Part shown: one piece after another, positions 49,501 to 58,051 of the stretch
Layout: each line of letters opens with the position of its first letter
How positions within the stretch are numbered: the first letter of the stretch is position 1
Source of the DNA: G963666935 sp963666935
GTDB taxonomy: Bacteria > Bacillota > Clostridia > Christensenellales > CAG-138
DNA length: 64,000 bases
Reading direction: 5' to 3'
Assembly (NCBI GenBank): GCA_963666935.1
Contig: OY762936.1
Coordinates: forward strand, 868,001 to 932,000
Notes under the pieces: model-generated
Told to the model about the DNA's origin: nothing
The model's input: the letters and a program-made list of their open reading frames with translations, nothing else
Databases searched by the model: none
Made by a program: the position numbers and the translations under genes

Positions 49501-50763
49501 ATGGCAATGACAATGACGCAAAAAATTCTCGCTGCACACGCGAATCTTCCCGAAGTCCGGGCAGGGCAATTGATCCGTGCCCGACTGGACATGGTGCTGG
49601 GCAACGATATCACCACCCCCGTGGCCATCAACGAGATGGAAAAGGCCGGCATCGACAAGGTGTTTGACAAAAATCACATCTCGCTGGTGATGGATCATTT
49701 TGTTCCAAACAAGGACATCAAGGCGGCGGCCCAATGCAGCCAGTGCCGCAGTTTTGCCAAGCGCTTCGATATTACCAACTATTACGATGTGGGGGAGATG
49801 GGCATTGAGCATGCGCTGCTGCCGGAAAAGGGCCTGATTGCCCCCGGCGAAACCTGCATCGGCGCCGATTCCCACACCTGCACCTACGGCGCGCTGGGCG
49901 CTTTCTCCACCGGTGTGGGCAGCACGGATATGGCTGCCGGTATGGCCACGGGCGAATGCTGGTTCAAAGTGCCTGCCGCCATCCGGGTTGAACTGACGGA
50001 CCAGCCGCGGAGGTGGGTAGGCGGTAAGGACGTTATATTGTACCTGATCGGTTTAATCGGCGTGGACGGTGCGCTGTACCGCTCGCTGGAATTCACGGGC
50101 CCGGGAGTCGCGCATCTGTCCATGGACGACCGCTTCACCATCGCCAACATGGCTATCGAGGCTGGGGCGAAAAACGGCATATTCCCCGTGGATGAAAAAA
50201 CCCTTGAATATGTGGAAGGTCGGGTTAAGCGTCCCTTTACCGTATACGAGGCGGATGCCGACGCAGAATATGAGCGGACAATCCAGTTGGATCTTTCCAA
50301 AATTCCGCCCACGGTGGCTTGGCCGCATCTGCCCGAAAACGTGCACCCCGCCGCGCTGGGCGAGGATATCCCCATCGACCAAGTGGTGATCGGCTCCTGC
50401 ACCAACGGGCGTATCAGCGATATGGAGATTGCCGCGGAGATCCTCAAGGGCCGCAAAGTGGCCAAAGGCGTGCGTGTCATCATTATTCCCGCTACGCAGG
50501 CCGTGTACTTGGAGTGTGTTGAACGCGGCTACGCCAAGATATTCATTGAATCCGGCTGCGCCTTGTCCACGCCTACCTGCGGGCCGTGTCTGGGCGGCTA
50601 TATGGGAATTCTATCGGCCGGCGAACGCTGTGTCGCCACCACGAACCGCAACTTTGTGGGCCGCATGGGCCATACCGAGTCCGAGGTTTATCTCGCTTCT
50701 CCCGCTGTGGCGGCGGCTTCCGCCATCACGGGAAAAATCACCGATCCGAAGGAGGTTATGTAA
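49501..50763 (+). CDS. leuC: 3-Isopropylmalate dehydratase, large subunit
   Basis: 420 residues, AAGGGG upstream, 14 bases after leuA. Aconitase-family subunit carrying the [4Fe-4S] cluster: Cys in VVIGSCTNGRISD (near 300) and the pair in TPTCGPCLGGYMG (near 360); HTCTYGALGAFSTGVGSTD near 125 is the family block. The length and the missing swivel domain fit the LeuC/HacA-type large subunit that needs a separate LeuD. Stop and the leuD start are 1 base apart. Confidence 0.95.
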   Translation: MAMTMTQKILAAHANLPEVRAGQLIRARLDMVLGNDITTPVAINEMEKAGIDKVFDKNHISLVMDHFVPNKDIKAAAQCSQCRSFAKRFDITNYYDVGEMGIEHALLPEKGLIAPGETCIGADSHTCTYGALGAFSTGVGSTDMAAGMATGECWFKVPAAIRVELTDQPRRWVGGKDVILYLIGLIGVDGALYRSLEFTGPGVAHLSMDDRFTIANMAIEAGAKNGIFPVDEKTLEYVEGRVKRPFTVYEADADAEYERTIQLDLSKIPPTVAWPHLPENVHPAALGEDIPIDQVVIGSCTNGRISDMEIAAEILKGRKVAKGVRVIIIPATQAVYLECVERGYAKIFIESGCALSTPTCGPCLGGYMGILSAGERCVATTNRNFVGRMGHTESEVYLASPAVAAASAITGKITDPKEVM

Positions 50764-50764
50764 T

Positions 50765-51265
50765 ATGGCGGCAATGAATGCGACGGGCCGCGTCCATAAA
50801 TACGGCAACAACATCGACACCGACGTGATTATTCCCGCGCGTTATCTCAATACGCCGGATGCCGCCGAACTGGCGCGCCACTGCATGGAGGATATTGATG
50901 CGGACTTTGTGAAAAACGTTCATGTGGGCGACATCATGGTGGGCGGCAGCAACTTCGGCTGCGGCTCTTCCCGGGAGCATGCACCCCTTTCCATCCGCAC
51001 TGCGGGCATTTCCTGCGTGATTGCTGCCAGCTTTGCGCGGATCTTCTACCGCAACGCCATCAACATCGGCCTTGCAATTTTGGAATGCCCCACGGCCAGC
51101 GCGGCCATTTCGGCGGGGGATATGGTGAGTGTGGACTTTGACACCGGCGTCATCACCGACGAAACCACCGGAGAGACGTTCCAGGCGGAGCCTTTCCCAG
51201 AATTCATCAAGGATATGATCAAGCGCGGCGGACTGATGCGCGCTATTGGAGGGGAAAATGCATAA
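50765..51265 (+). CDS. leuD: 3-Isopropylmalate dehydratase, small subunit
   Basis: 166 residues. ATG at 50765 is 9 bases after GGAGG (50751-50755); an ATG at 50774 is too far from it. Swivel domain of isopropylmalate isomerase with KYGNNIDTDVIIPARYLNT at the N-terminus, GGSNFGCGSSREHAP (the substrate-binding loop) near 60, and IIAASFARIF-type VIAASFARIFYRNAINIG. The short length is that of the bacterial/archaeal type-2 small subunit. It overlaps leuB by 8 bases. Confidence 0.95.
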   Translation: MAAMNATGRVHKYGNNIDTDVIIPARYLNTPDAAELARHCMEDIDADFVKNVHVGDIMVGGSNFGCGSSREHAPLSIRTAGISCVIAASFARIFYRNAINIGLAILECPTASAAISAGDMVSVDFDTGVITDETTGETFQAEPFPEFIKDMIKRGGLMRAIGGENA

Positions 51266-52331
51266 AAGAATTGCAGTGATCGCGGGCGACGGAATCGGCC
51301 CGGAAATCACACAGCAGGGCATGCGCGTACTGGAGACCATTGCGCAGCGCTTTGGACATAGCTTTGCCTTTGAACCCGTCCTTTGCGGCGGCGCGGCCGT
51401 GGATCAGGAAGATGATCCGCTGCCACCCAAGAGCTTGCAGGCCTGCATGGAAAGCGACAGCGTGCTTTTAGGCGCTGTGGGCGGTCCCAAATGGGATGGC
51501 GTGCCCAAGGAAAAGCGCCCCGAAAAGGGATTGCTGCGCCTGCGCAGCGGCATGGGATTGTACGCCAACCTGCGCCCGGCCCGCCTGTTTTCCCAGCTTG
51601 CGGGTGCCTGCCCCCTCAAGGATGCGGACGGCATCGACATGCTGGTGGTGCGCGAGCTGACCGGCGGCATCTACTTCGGCGAACATTCCACCCAGACAGT
51701 TGGTGGAGAACTGCGCGCCAAGGACGTGATGGAATACTCGCAAAGCGAGATTCTGAGAATTGCGCGCCTTGCCTTCGACGCAGCGCGTAGGCGCCGCAAC
51801 CACGTGACTTCTGTGGATAAGGCCAATGTGCTGGACACTTCCCGCCTGTGGCGGGCTATCGTTACGGAACTGGCAAAGGAATACCCGGACGTGATTTTAG
51901 AGCACATGCTGGTGGACAACGCTGCCATGCAGCTGGTGCAATCACCCCAGCGCTTCGACGTGATGTTGAGTGAAAATATGTTTGGAGACATCCTGTCGGA
52001 CGAGGCGGGAATGATCACCGGCTCCATCGGCATGCTGCCTTCCGCCAGTATGGGAGACGGGACCCGGGGCTTGTTCGAACCCATCCACGGTTCCGCGCCC
52101 GATATCGCCGGGCGCAACATCGCCAATCCCATAGGCACCATCCTTTCCTGCGCTATGATGCTGGAGTATTCCTTCGGCATGGGGGAAGAGGGACGGGCAA
52201 TCGGAGCGGCGGTGGAAGCTGTGCTCAACGCCGGGTATAGGACCGCCGACATCTGGGTGCAGGGCTGCACCCGTGTCTCCTGCTCTGAGATGGGTGATCG
52301 CATTGTCGCCATGGTGGGCGGCCGGGCATAA
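51258..52331 (+). CDS. leuB: 3-Isopropylmalate dehydrogenase
   Basis: 357 residues from ATG at 51258, just after GGAGGGG; a TTG further upstream is not needed. It oxidises and decarboxylates 3-isopropylmalate with NAD+. Landmarks are VIAGDGIGPEITQQGM, LLGAVGGPKWD, the substrate Arg region LRLRSGMGLYANLRPAR, VRELTGGIYFGEH, and the metal-binding ENMFGDILSDEAGMITGSIGM. Last gene of the leu operon. No clear terminator was found immediately downstream. Confidence 0.95.
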   Translation: MHKRIAVIAGDGIGPEITQQGMRVLETIAQRFGHSFAFEPVLCGGAAVDQEDDPLPPKSLQACMESDSVLLGAVGGPKWDGVPKEKRPEKGLLRLRSGMGLYANLRPARLFSQLAGACPLKDADGIDMLVVRELTGGIYFGEHSTQTVGGELRAKDVMEYSQSEILRIARLAFDAARRRRNHVTSVDKANVLDTSRLWRAIVTELAKEYPDVILEHMLVDNAAMQLVQSPQRFDVMLSENMFGDILSDEAGMITGSIGMLPSASMGDGTRGLFEPIHGSAPDIAGRNIANPIGTILSCAMMLEYSFGMGEEGRAIGAAVEAVLNAGYRTADIWVQGCTRVSCSEMGDRIVAMVGGRA

Positions 52332-52639
52332 AGAGCCTGTTCTTACCTATTGTAAATTTTAGTCGTGGCAAAAGTTCCGGCAATCGGTAGTTCGGGCTTT
52401 GACCCGGCTCTCCCTATCCGGGAGAAATTGGAACCCAACTCCGCCGACTGTCGTTTCTGCATTTCGCTTTTGGTGGGGATGGAAAATATATTGCGTGCCC
52501 CCGAGCCGGAAACCGGCTCGGGGGCACGCGCATTTGGAAAAATTCGGCAGCCGGGGCATATATATAAAATGGCGAGTTTCGAATGATATCCTGTGGATTG
52601 TTTCGGAAGCCGCGAATTTATTATTGGGGGGATTTATAA
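52332..52639. other. Structured intergenic region after leuB
   Basis: About 308 bases with no convincing gene. It holds a perfect 17-base stem (52493-52509 with 52513-52529, loop AAA; core CCCCCGAGCCGG) that has no T-run and so is not a standard terminator. Further upstream (52375-52440) are CGGG-CTTTGA-CCCG and CTCCC-TATCC-GGGAG hairpins enclosed by GTTCC/GGAAC, suggesting a folded RNA. The significance is unknown. Confidence 0.4.
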
Positions 52640-52954
52640 ATGGGAACTTTTGTCGAAGCCTTTTTTACCTGGGAAGCCCTTGCGACTTTGGCCGGGGCTG
52701 TGGCCGCGACCACTCTGATTACCCAACTGTTTAAGGGGGTTGGCTTTATCGATAAGCTGCCCACCCGGGTATTCGCTTACATCGTGGCTCTTATCGTTCT
52801 TTTGGCGGCCACCGCCTTTACCGGGGGTTTGACATGGAACTCGGGGGGGCTGTGCGTCATCAACGCCGTGGTGGTAGCCCTTGCGTCCAACGGCGCGTAT
52901 GATGCGGTTGTTACAACAAAGACGAGTGCGAACGATAAGAAAGTAAATCAGTAG
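52640..52954 (+). CDS. Holin-like small membrane protein
   Basis: 104 residues with a strong ribosome site (GGGGGGATT). Three hydrophobic stretches (about 10-35, 40-62, 72-95) and a short, charged Lys-rich C-terminus (TSANDKKVNQ) give the layout of small phage-type holins of Clostridia. It has no neighbouring endolysin or phage gene and sits between the leu operon and tRNA genes, so it may be a domesticated or orphan holin, or merely a small membrane protein of similar shape. A terminator follows directly. Confidence 0.5.
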   Translation: MGTFVEAFFTWEALATLAGAVAATTLITQLFKGVGFIDKLPTRVFAYIVALIVLLAATAFTGGLTWNSGGLCVINAVVVALASNGAYDAVVTTKTSANDKKVNQ

Positions 52955-52961
52955 AATATGA

Positions 52962-52992
52962 AAAAAAGCCCCCGCTGTCGCAGGGGCTTTTA
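52962..52992 (+). terminator. Terminator of the holin-like gene
   Basis: AAAGCCCC / GGGGCTTT stem around CGCTGTCGCA with preceding A-run and TTTTAATTT after it. Confidence 0.8.
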
Positions 52993-53084
52993 ATTTATGA
53001 GGCTGCCATCAAAGGGCTGCTCCTTCATGCGCGAATAAAAAAAACGAAGAACCAGGACATTGGATCAACATCAAGGCTCTTCTA

Positions 53085-53160
53085 TGGTACACCCTCAGGG
53101 GCTCGAACCCTGGACACCCTGATTAAGAGTCAGGTGCTCTACCAGCTGAGCTAAGGGTGC
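53085..53160 (-). tRNA. tRNA-Lys (CTT anticodon)
   Basis: 76 bases on the minus strand including an encoded CCA. The cloverleaf is GCACCCT acceptor, AGCTCAGCTGGTAGAGCA D-arm, CTGACTCTTAATCAG anticodon arm with CTT, and GGTTCGAGCCC T-arm. It lies 8 bases downstream of tRNA-Gly on the same strand. Confidence 0.96.
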
Positions 53161-53168
53161 ATACTGAC

Positions 53169-53244
53169 TGGAGCGGGAGACGGGGCTCGAACCCGCCACC
53201 TCCGCCTTGGCAAGGCGGCGCTCTACCGAATGAGCTACTCCCGC
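53169..53244 (-). tRNA. tRNA-Gly (GCC anticodon)
   Basis: 76 bases on the minus strand including CCA. Acceptor GCGGGAG/CTCCCGC, D-arm TAGCTCATTCGGTAGAGC, anticodon loop CTTGCCAAG, T-arm GGTTCGAGCCC. Transcribed first, before tRNA-Lys. Confidence 0.96.
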
Positions 53245-53368
53245 ATGCCGCCTTTTGGCCAGCGCGCTTGATTATTGTAGCGCAACGATTTAATGTTGTC
53301 AATAGTCTGTCCTTCATTTTCAGCCAAAAAAATATGGCGTAAGCAGCCGTATTTGATAATAAATTGCT

Positions 53369-53393
53369 GGTTCATATATAGTTCATATGAACC
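53369..53393. promoter_or_regulatory. Palindromic site upstream of degV
   Basis: GGTTCATA-N9-TATGAACC (53369-53393), overlapping the perfect palindrome GTTCATATGAAC (53381-53392). It precedes a likely -10 box TATAAT at 53421-53426. Candidate operator for an unknown regulator. Confidence 0.4.
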
Positions 53394-53438
53394 CCATATA
53401 CTTATCATTAATTATATGTTTATAATGGAGTTGTTAAA

Positions 53439-54287
53439 ATGAAGATTAAAATCACAGCCGACAGTACATGCGATCTGCCTCTTGAGATGATTCAGCGCTA
53501 TGATATCGATATCGTGCCACTTTATATTCAAAAGGGAGATAACGAATACCGTGATAACATCGATATTTTCCCCGAAGATATTTTCGTGCATATGGAGGAG
53601 GGGGGAGAACCCTGCAAGACCGCCGCAGTAAGCGTAACGGATTATATGGAGCTGTTCAGCAAGTATGCAGGTAAATACGACGCCGTGATCCACATTAACA
53701 TCAGTTCGGAATTTTCCTGTTGCTATAACAATGCATGCATCGCCGAAAAGGAGTTCGATAACGTCTACGTTGTGGATTCCAGAAACCTTTCCAGCGGCCA
53801 CGGGCTCGTGGTGATCGAGGCGTGCGAGCGGGTGAAAGAAGGTATGGACCCAAAGCAGATCTGCGACGAACTCAACGAATTGGCTCCTCGTGTGGACTCC
53901 AGCTTCATTTTGTGCAAGCTGGAGTATCTGCGCAAGGGCGGCAGGTGTTCCGCCGTGGCGGAGCTGGGTGCCAATTTGCTACAGCTCAAGCCTTGCATCG
54001 AGGTGACGGACGGAAAGATGCACCCCGGAAAAAAATACCGGGGGACCTTTAAGAGCTGTTTGGAAAAATATATCGCTGACCGTCTGGCGGATGGGGAAGA
54101 AATTGTCACAGATCGAATTTTCATCACCCATGCTGCGACGCCGGAACTGGAAGAACCGGCAAAAGAACTGATCGCGCAGCACCGTGAGTTCAAGGAAATG
54201 ATCATCTCCCGGGCGGGATGTACCGTCAGCTGCCACTGCGGACCACAGACGCTGGGAATCCTTTACATCAGAAAATCTCCCAAATAG
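53439..54287 (+). CDS. DegV family fatty-acid-binding protein
   Basis: 282 residues. N-terminal KITADSTCDLPLEMI with the conserved T-x-D-S motif, HINISSEFSCCYNNA near 85, VVDSRNLSSGHGLVVIEA (S-x-x-x-S-x-G block), YLRKGGRCSAVAEL near 165 and a C-terminal GCTVSCHCGPQTLGI block are all DegV hallmarks. Relatives (FakB-type) bind a fatty acid and present it to the FakA kinase; no fakA is here, and many DegV proteins have no known partner. Single gene ending in a strong terminator. GTG or other starts are not needed, as ATG at 53439 is well placed. Confidence 0.9.
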   Translation: MKIKITADSTCDLPLEMIQRYDIDIVPLYIQKGDNEYRDNIDIFPEDIFVHMEEGGEPCKTAAVSVTDYMELFSKYAGKYDAVIHINISSEFSCCYNNACIAEKEFDNVYVVDSRNLSSGHGLVVIEACERVKEGMDPKQICDELNELAPRVDSSFILCKLEYLRKGGRCSAVAELGANLLQLKPCIEVTDGKMHPGKKYRGTFKSCLEKYIADRLADGEEIVTDRIFITHAATPELEEPAKELIAQHREFKEMIISRAGCTVSCHCGPQTLGILYIRKSPK

Positions 54288-54295
54288 GGAAAACA

Positions 54296-54330
54296 AAAGG
54301 AACAGGAGAATATCTTCTCCTGTTCCTTTA
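54296..54330 (+). terminator. Terminator of degV
   Basis: 15-base stem AAAGGAACAGGAGAA / TTCTCCTGTTCCTTT with loop TATC, 9 bases after the stop. Confidence 0.88.
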
Positions 54331-54387
54331 CTTATGCCCGAAATTCGCTTTATAATAACAATATCAAGATGGAGAAAGGGGAAAAAC

Positions 54388-55356
54388 ATGCCGGAAGATA
54401 CAATTTATGGGGTAAAGATGGACAAGAAAAAAATAAAGAGGATCATTACGGCCGTAATTCTGGTTTTCGTTGCGTTATCCATCGGTCTTACCTGTTGGTA
54501 TACCGTGAACGAAAAGCAGCAGGCAGTTGTTACGACCTTTGGGAAGGTGACCAGTGTGACGGACTCGGGCATCCACTTCAAGTTGCCTTTGGGAATTCAG
54601 CAGGCCCACAAGGTGGACGTCAACATCTTTCAAAAGATCGAGATGGGATATCGAACGGACGATTCCGATTTGGGGTATTCGGTGGTGGGGGCCGAAAGCA
54701 AGATGATCACAGGGGACTACAACATCGTCAACGTGGATTTCTTTGTGGAATATAAGGTTTCGGATCCTGTGAAATACCTGTATGGTTCCTATGAACCGGA
54801 GCTGGTGCTCAAGAACCTTGTGCAGAGCCAGATCCGCAACGTGGTGGGCTCTACCAATGTGGATGCCGTGCTCACCAACGGCAAGGAAGTTATTCAGATG
54901 GAGGTGAAGGAACTGATCTCCGGAATGCTGGAACAATATGACATTGGCCTGATGCTTACAGACGTAAAGATTCAGGACAGCGAGCCGCCCACGGAAGATG
55001 TGACCTATGCCTTTAAGCAGGTGGAAACCGCCAAGCAGGATGCTGAAACGGTGATTAATGATGCAAAGGCCTACGAGAATGCGAAGCTTCCCGCGGCGCA
55101 GGCAGAAGCAGACAAGCTGCTTCAAAACGCGGCATACCTCAAGCAAAAGCGGATTAATCGGGCCGTGGAGCAAGTGGCTATGTTCGAAGCCATGTATGAG
55201 GAGTACTCTCTCAATCCCGTGATGACCCGGTCTCGAATGTATTATGAAGCCATTTCCGAAGCGTTGCCGCGCGTGAAGCTGTATCTGGACGTTTCTGATG
55301 GTCAGGTGGAAAAGCTGATTCCCCTTGAGAGCTTTTCCGGCGTTTCGGGCAACTAA
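54388..55356 (+). CDS. hflK: HflK-like SPFH/Band 7 membrane protein
   Basis: 322 residues from ATG at 54388 (AAAGGGG upstream); the frame is open further upstream but lacks a site. One N-terminal membrane helix (IITAVILVFVALSIGLT) is followed by the SPFH domain: VVTTFGKVTSVTDSGIHFKLP and KMITGDYNIVNVDFFVEYKV. Coiled-coil Ala/Glu/Lys-rich helices (AKAYENAKLPAAQAEADKLL) follow. With HflC it forms a membrane cage that modulates the FtsH protease. The gene pair hflK-hflC is 14 bases apart. ftsH is not in the window. HflKC is less common in Clostridia than in Proteobacteria. Confidence 0.87.
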   Translation: MPEDTIYGVKMDKKKIKRIITAVILVFVALSIGLTCWYTVNEKQQAVVTTFGKVTSVTDSGIHFKLPLGIQQAHKVDVNIFQKIEMGYRTDDSDLGYSVVGAESKMITGDYNIVNVDFFVEYKVSDPVKYLYGSYEPELVLKNLVQSQIRNVVGSTNVDAVLTNGKEVIQMEVKELISGMLEQYDIGLMLTDVKIQDSEPPTEDVTYAFKQVETAKQDAETVINDAKAYENAKLPAAQAEADKLLQNAAYLKQKRINRAVEQVAMFEAMYEEYSLNPVMTRSRMYYEAISEALPRVKLYLDVSDGQVEKLIPLESFSGVSGN

Positions 55357-55370
55357 GAGGAGGGATGAAG

Positions 55371-56252
55371 ATGAAAAAGAAATCATTGAAAACCGTTGTC
55401 GTAATCGCCGTTGCGCTTGTGGCATTTGTGGTTATGTTGGGAATGTATACTGTGGCGGAAAATGAACACGTGTGTGTGGTGAGATTTGAAAAGATCATCC
55501 GCACCACATCGCAAGCGGGTCTGTATTTTAAAGTGCCCTTTATTGACAGCGTAAAATCCTTCCCCAAGGCGGTTATGCTCTACGACATCCCGCCTTCTGA
55601 GGTGCTCACTTCCGATAAGCAAAATATGACGGTGGACAGCTATGTGCTTTGGCAAATTTATGATCCACTGCTATTTTACCGCACCCTGGGCAATACCGTG
55701 GTGGCGGAACAGCGGCTGGACGCTTTGACCTATAATGCTCTGAAAAACGTCATGGGTACGATGGCCCAGAGGGACATCATCAACGAGGAACCCGGCTCGG
55801 CCCGAAACGATATCTATGCTGGGATTTCGGCCAACGTATCCACGCTGGCCGAAAACTACGGCATCAAAGTGGTAGATGTGAAAATCAAGCGGTTTGATCT
55901 GCCGGAGGCCAACGAGGAAGCCGTATACTCCCGCATGATTTCAGAACGGAACCAGATCGCTGAAAAATACAAGGCGGACGGCGAGTATGAAGCTTCCATT
56001 ATCCGGAACAATGTGGATATGCAAGTGAATATCATCGTATCCAACGCGCAGGCGGAGGCCGCGAAGCTGGAGGCCGAGGGCGAACAGGAATACATGCGCC
56101 TGCTGGCGAAAGCCTACGACTCGGACGACAAAAGGAGCTTTTATGAATTTACGCTGGCCCTTGAGGCGCTCAAGTCCTCGCTCACCGGCAGCGAAAAGAC
56201 CGTGATTCTGGGCACCGATTCCGCTCTCGCCCAAATTCTGACAACCCCCTGA
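55371..56252 (+). CDS. hflC: HflC-like SPFH/Band 7 membrane protein
   Basis: 293 residues from ATG at 55371, 7 bases after AGGAGG (55358-55363); the ATG at 55365 is too close. N-terminal membrane helix (VVVIAVALVAFVVMLGM), SPFH domain (ENEHVCVVRFEKIIRTT, AGLYFKVPFIDSVKSF), central VDVKIKRFDLPEANEEAVYSRM and the typical HflC RNQIAEKYKADGEYEA block. It ends with AYDSDDKRSFYEF, near the expected HflC end. Partner of the preceding HflK. The response-regulator gene starts 16 bases downstream and may be co-transcribed. Confidence 0.87.
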   Translation: MKKKSLKTVVVIAVALVAFVVMLGMYTVAENEHVCVVRFEKIIRTTSQAGLYFKVPFIDSVKSFPKAVMLYDIPPSEVLTSDKQNMTVDSYVLWQIYDPLLFYRTLGNTVVAEQRLDALTYNALKNVMGTMAQRDIINEEPGSARNDIYAGISANVSTLAENYGIKVVDVKIKRFDLPEANEEAVYSRMISERNQIAEKYKADGEYEASIIRNNVDMQVNIIVSNAQAEAAKLEAEGEQEYMRLLAKAYDSDDKRSFYEFTLALEALKSSLTGSEKTVILGTDSALAQILTTP

Positions 56253-56268
56253 TCTAGGAGGATAGAGC

Positions 56269-56943
56269 ATGCTTAACATCCTAGTCGTGGAAGACAACGA
56301 CGATTTGAGAAGGCTTATGCGCATTCATTTGACGCGCGCCGGATACTCGGTTTTAGAAGCCTGCAACGGCGCGCAGGCCCTGCAGGTTATGGATGCCGCC
56401 AATGTCCATCTCATGATCGCTGATGTGATGATGCCCGTCATGGATGGATACGAGCTGGTGGAAGAGTTGCGGGGCGCGTCATATTTTCTGCCTGTGCTGA
56501 TGGTTACGGCGAAATTTGCCCTGGAGGATAAGCGCGTCGGTTTTCAAAAAGGCGCCGACGACTACATGGTGAAACCCATTGACATGGATGAAATGCTGCT
56601 TCGGGTTGAGGCGCTGCTACGCCGCTCCAATATTGTGGGAAACTGCGTGTTGAACGTTGGCAAATGTAGGTTGGATAGCGAAAGATTAACGGTTGATTAC
56701 GAGGGTAGGGAGGTGGAGCTCCGGCAAAAGGAGTTTGCCCTTTTGTATAAGCTTCTCTCCTACCCCAACAAAATCTTTACCCGGCAGGTGCTGATGGATG
56801 AGATTTGGGGATACGAAAGTGAGACGGATTCCAGAAGCGTGGACGTGCATATCAAGCGGCTTCGGGAGAAACTAGCGGACTGCGGCGATTTTGAAATTCA
56901 GACCATTCGGGGTCTGGGATACAAGGCGGTGGTGAAGGCATGA
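56269..56943 (+). CDS. Response regulator, OmpR/PhoB type
   Basis: 224 residues. Receiver domain (1-115) with acidic pair EDND, phospho-acceptor Asp in IADVMMPVMDGYELV (near 51), Thr in LMVTAKF and Lys in YMVKPIDMDE. C-terminal winged helix (130-224) with LRQKEFALLYKLLS and RSVDVHIKRLREKL / TIRGLGYKAV. It should bind DNA when phosphorylated by the kinase encoded next, which overlaps it by 4 bases. Targets are unknown; hflKC just upstream could be one, as the genes are only 16 bases apart. Confidence 0.93.
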   Translation: MLNILVVEDNDDLRRLMRIHLTRAGYSVLEACNGAQALQVMDAANVHLMIADVMMPVMDGYELVEELRGASYFLPVLMVTAKFALEDKRVGFQKGADDYMVKPIDMDEMLLRVEALLRRSNIVGNCVLNVGKCRLDSERLTVDYEGREVELRQKEFALLYKLLSYPNKIFTRQVLMDEIWGYESETDSRSVDVHIKRLREKLADCGDFEIQTIRGLGYKAVVKA

Positions 56944-57977
56944 GCAAGTTGCTCAAACGTTTTATTCTGATGCTGCTGGCCATCGTCGCGATCTCCTCGT
57001 TGCTGGCTTACGGCATCGTGGTGGTACTGAGGCTGGTGGTATACCCCACACTGGAAATCAACTATTCGGCGTTTTTGGAGGCAGTGAAGGACTTTGTCTT
57101 TCCTGCGCTGACCATCGGTTTTGCGATGATATTGATCATGTATTTTTCGCCTCGGGCAATTGAACCCTTTTTGAAATTGACGGAGGCAACGAAAAAGATT
57201 GCGGCGGGCGATTTTGACGTCCGGGTGGACGAGCTGGGCAAAGATGACGAATTGAGCAACCTACAGCGCAACTTCAACCGCATGGCAAATGAGCTGCAGG
57301 GGAACGAACTGTTGAAGAAGGATTTCATCGCCAATATTTCCCATGAAGTTAAAACGCCCCTTGCCGTCATGAAGGGATACGCGAAGCTGTTGGGAGAAGA
57401 CAAAATTTCGGACGCAGAGAGAACGGAATATGCACAGCTTATCGCGCAGGAGAGCGAGCGCCTTTCCAAGCTTTCTGCTAATATGTTGCGGATGTCCAAA
57501 CTGGAGAATGAGGCGATTCTCTCAGCGCCGGCCCGTTTTCAACTGGATGAGCAGATCCGGCAGATGGTGCTGATGCTGGAGCCAAAGTGGAGCGAAAAAA
57601 ACATTGAGTTCAACATCGACCTGCCCAAAATCTATTACATTGGTGACGAGGAGCTTCTAGCCGATGTTTGGATGAACATCATGGAAAACGCTGTGAAGTT
57701 TTCTCATATGGGAGGCGAAATCGCCATTGACCTGATTCGGCAGGGAGGAGAGATTCAAATCAGCTTCCGGGACAGCGGAACGGGCATGGATGAGGAGTCG
57801 GCGAAGCATGCCTTCGAGCAATTTTACCGGGGCGGTGCCGCCCGCGCCAAAGAGGGTAGCGGATTGGGTCTGTCCATTGTAAAACGCATTGTGGAGCTTC
57901 ATGGGGGCCGTGTCAGGCTTCAAAGCGAGCCGGACCGCGGCACCGTCGTGGAAGTGATCCTGCCCGTGTCGTGTTGA
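56940..57977 (+). CDS. Sensor histidine kinase
   Basis: 345 residues. Two membrane helices (about 8-35 and 47-65) flank only a short external loop, followed by a HAMP domain (RAIEPFLKLTEATKKIAAGDFDV region). The H-box FIANISHEVKTPLAVM has the phospho-accepting His near 132. The ATPase domain shows N-box MNIMENAVKFS, G1 DSGTGMDEES and G2 GSGLGLSIV. The lack of a sizeable sensor domain suggests it senses within the membrane or envelope stress, as in intramembrane-sensing kinases. Overlaps the regulator gene (ATGA); a terminator follows. Confidence 0.93.
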   Translation: MSKLLKRFILMLLAIVAISSLLAYGIVVVLRLVVYPTLEINYSAFLEAVKDFVFPALTIGFAMILIMYFSPRAIEPFLKLTEATKKIAAGDFDVRVDELGKDDELSNLQRNFNRMANELQGNELLKKDFIANISHEVKTPLAVMKGYAKLLGEDKISDAERTEYAQLIAQESERLSKLSANMLRMSKLENEAILSAPARFQLDEQIRQMVLMLEPKWSEKNIEFNIDLPKIYYIGDEELLADVWMNIMENAVKFSHMGGEIAIDLIRQGGEIQISFRDSGTGMDEESAKHAFEQFYRGGAARAKEGSGLGLSIVKRIVELHGGRVRLQSEPDRGTVVEVILPVSC

Positions 57978-57989
57978 GCGAAGTTTGTA

Positions 57990-58026
57990 AAAGACCTCAT
58001 TTTCAAAACTGAAAATGGGGTCCTTT
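57990..58026. terminator. Terminator between the kinase and pyrophosphatase genes
   Basis: AAAGACCTCATTTTCA pairs with TGAAAATGGGGTCCTTT (one G-U pair) around AAAC. It has A and T flanks, so it can serve both convergent genes. Confidence 0.8.
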
Positions 58027-58051
58027 ATTATCTGTGAAAAATATAGCCTTT

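Noticed and set aside
52365..52586. A 73-residue open frame after leuB
   Set aside because: It runs through a 17-base perfect hairpin, has no ribosome site and no family resemblance.
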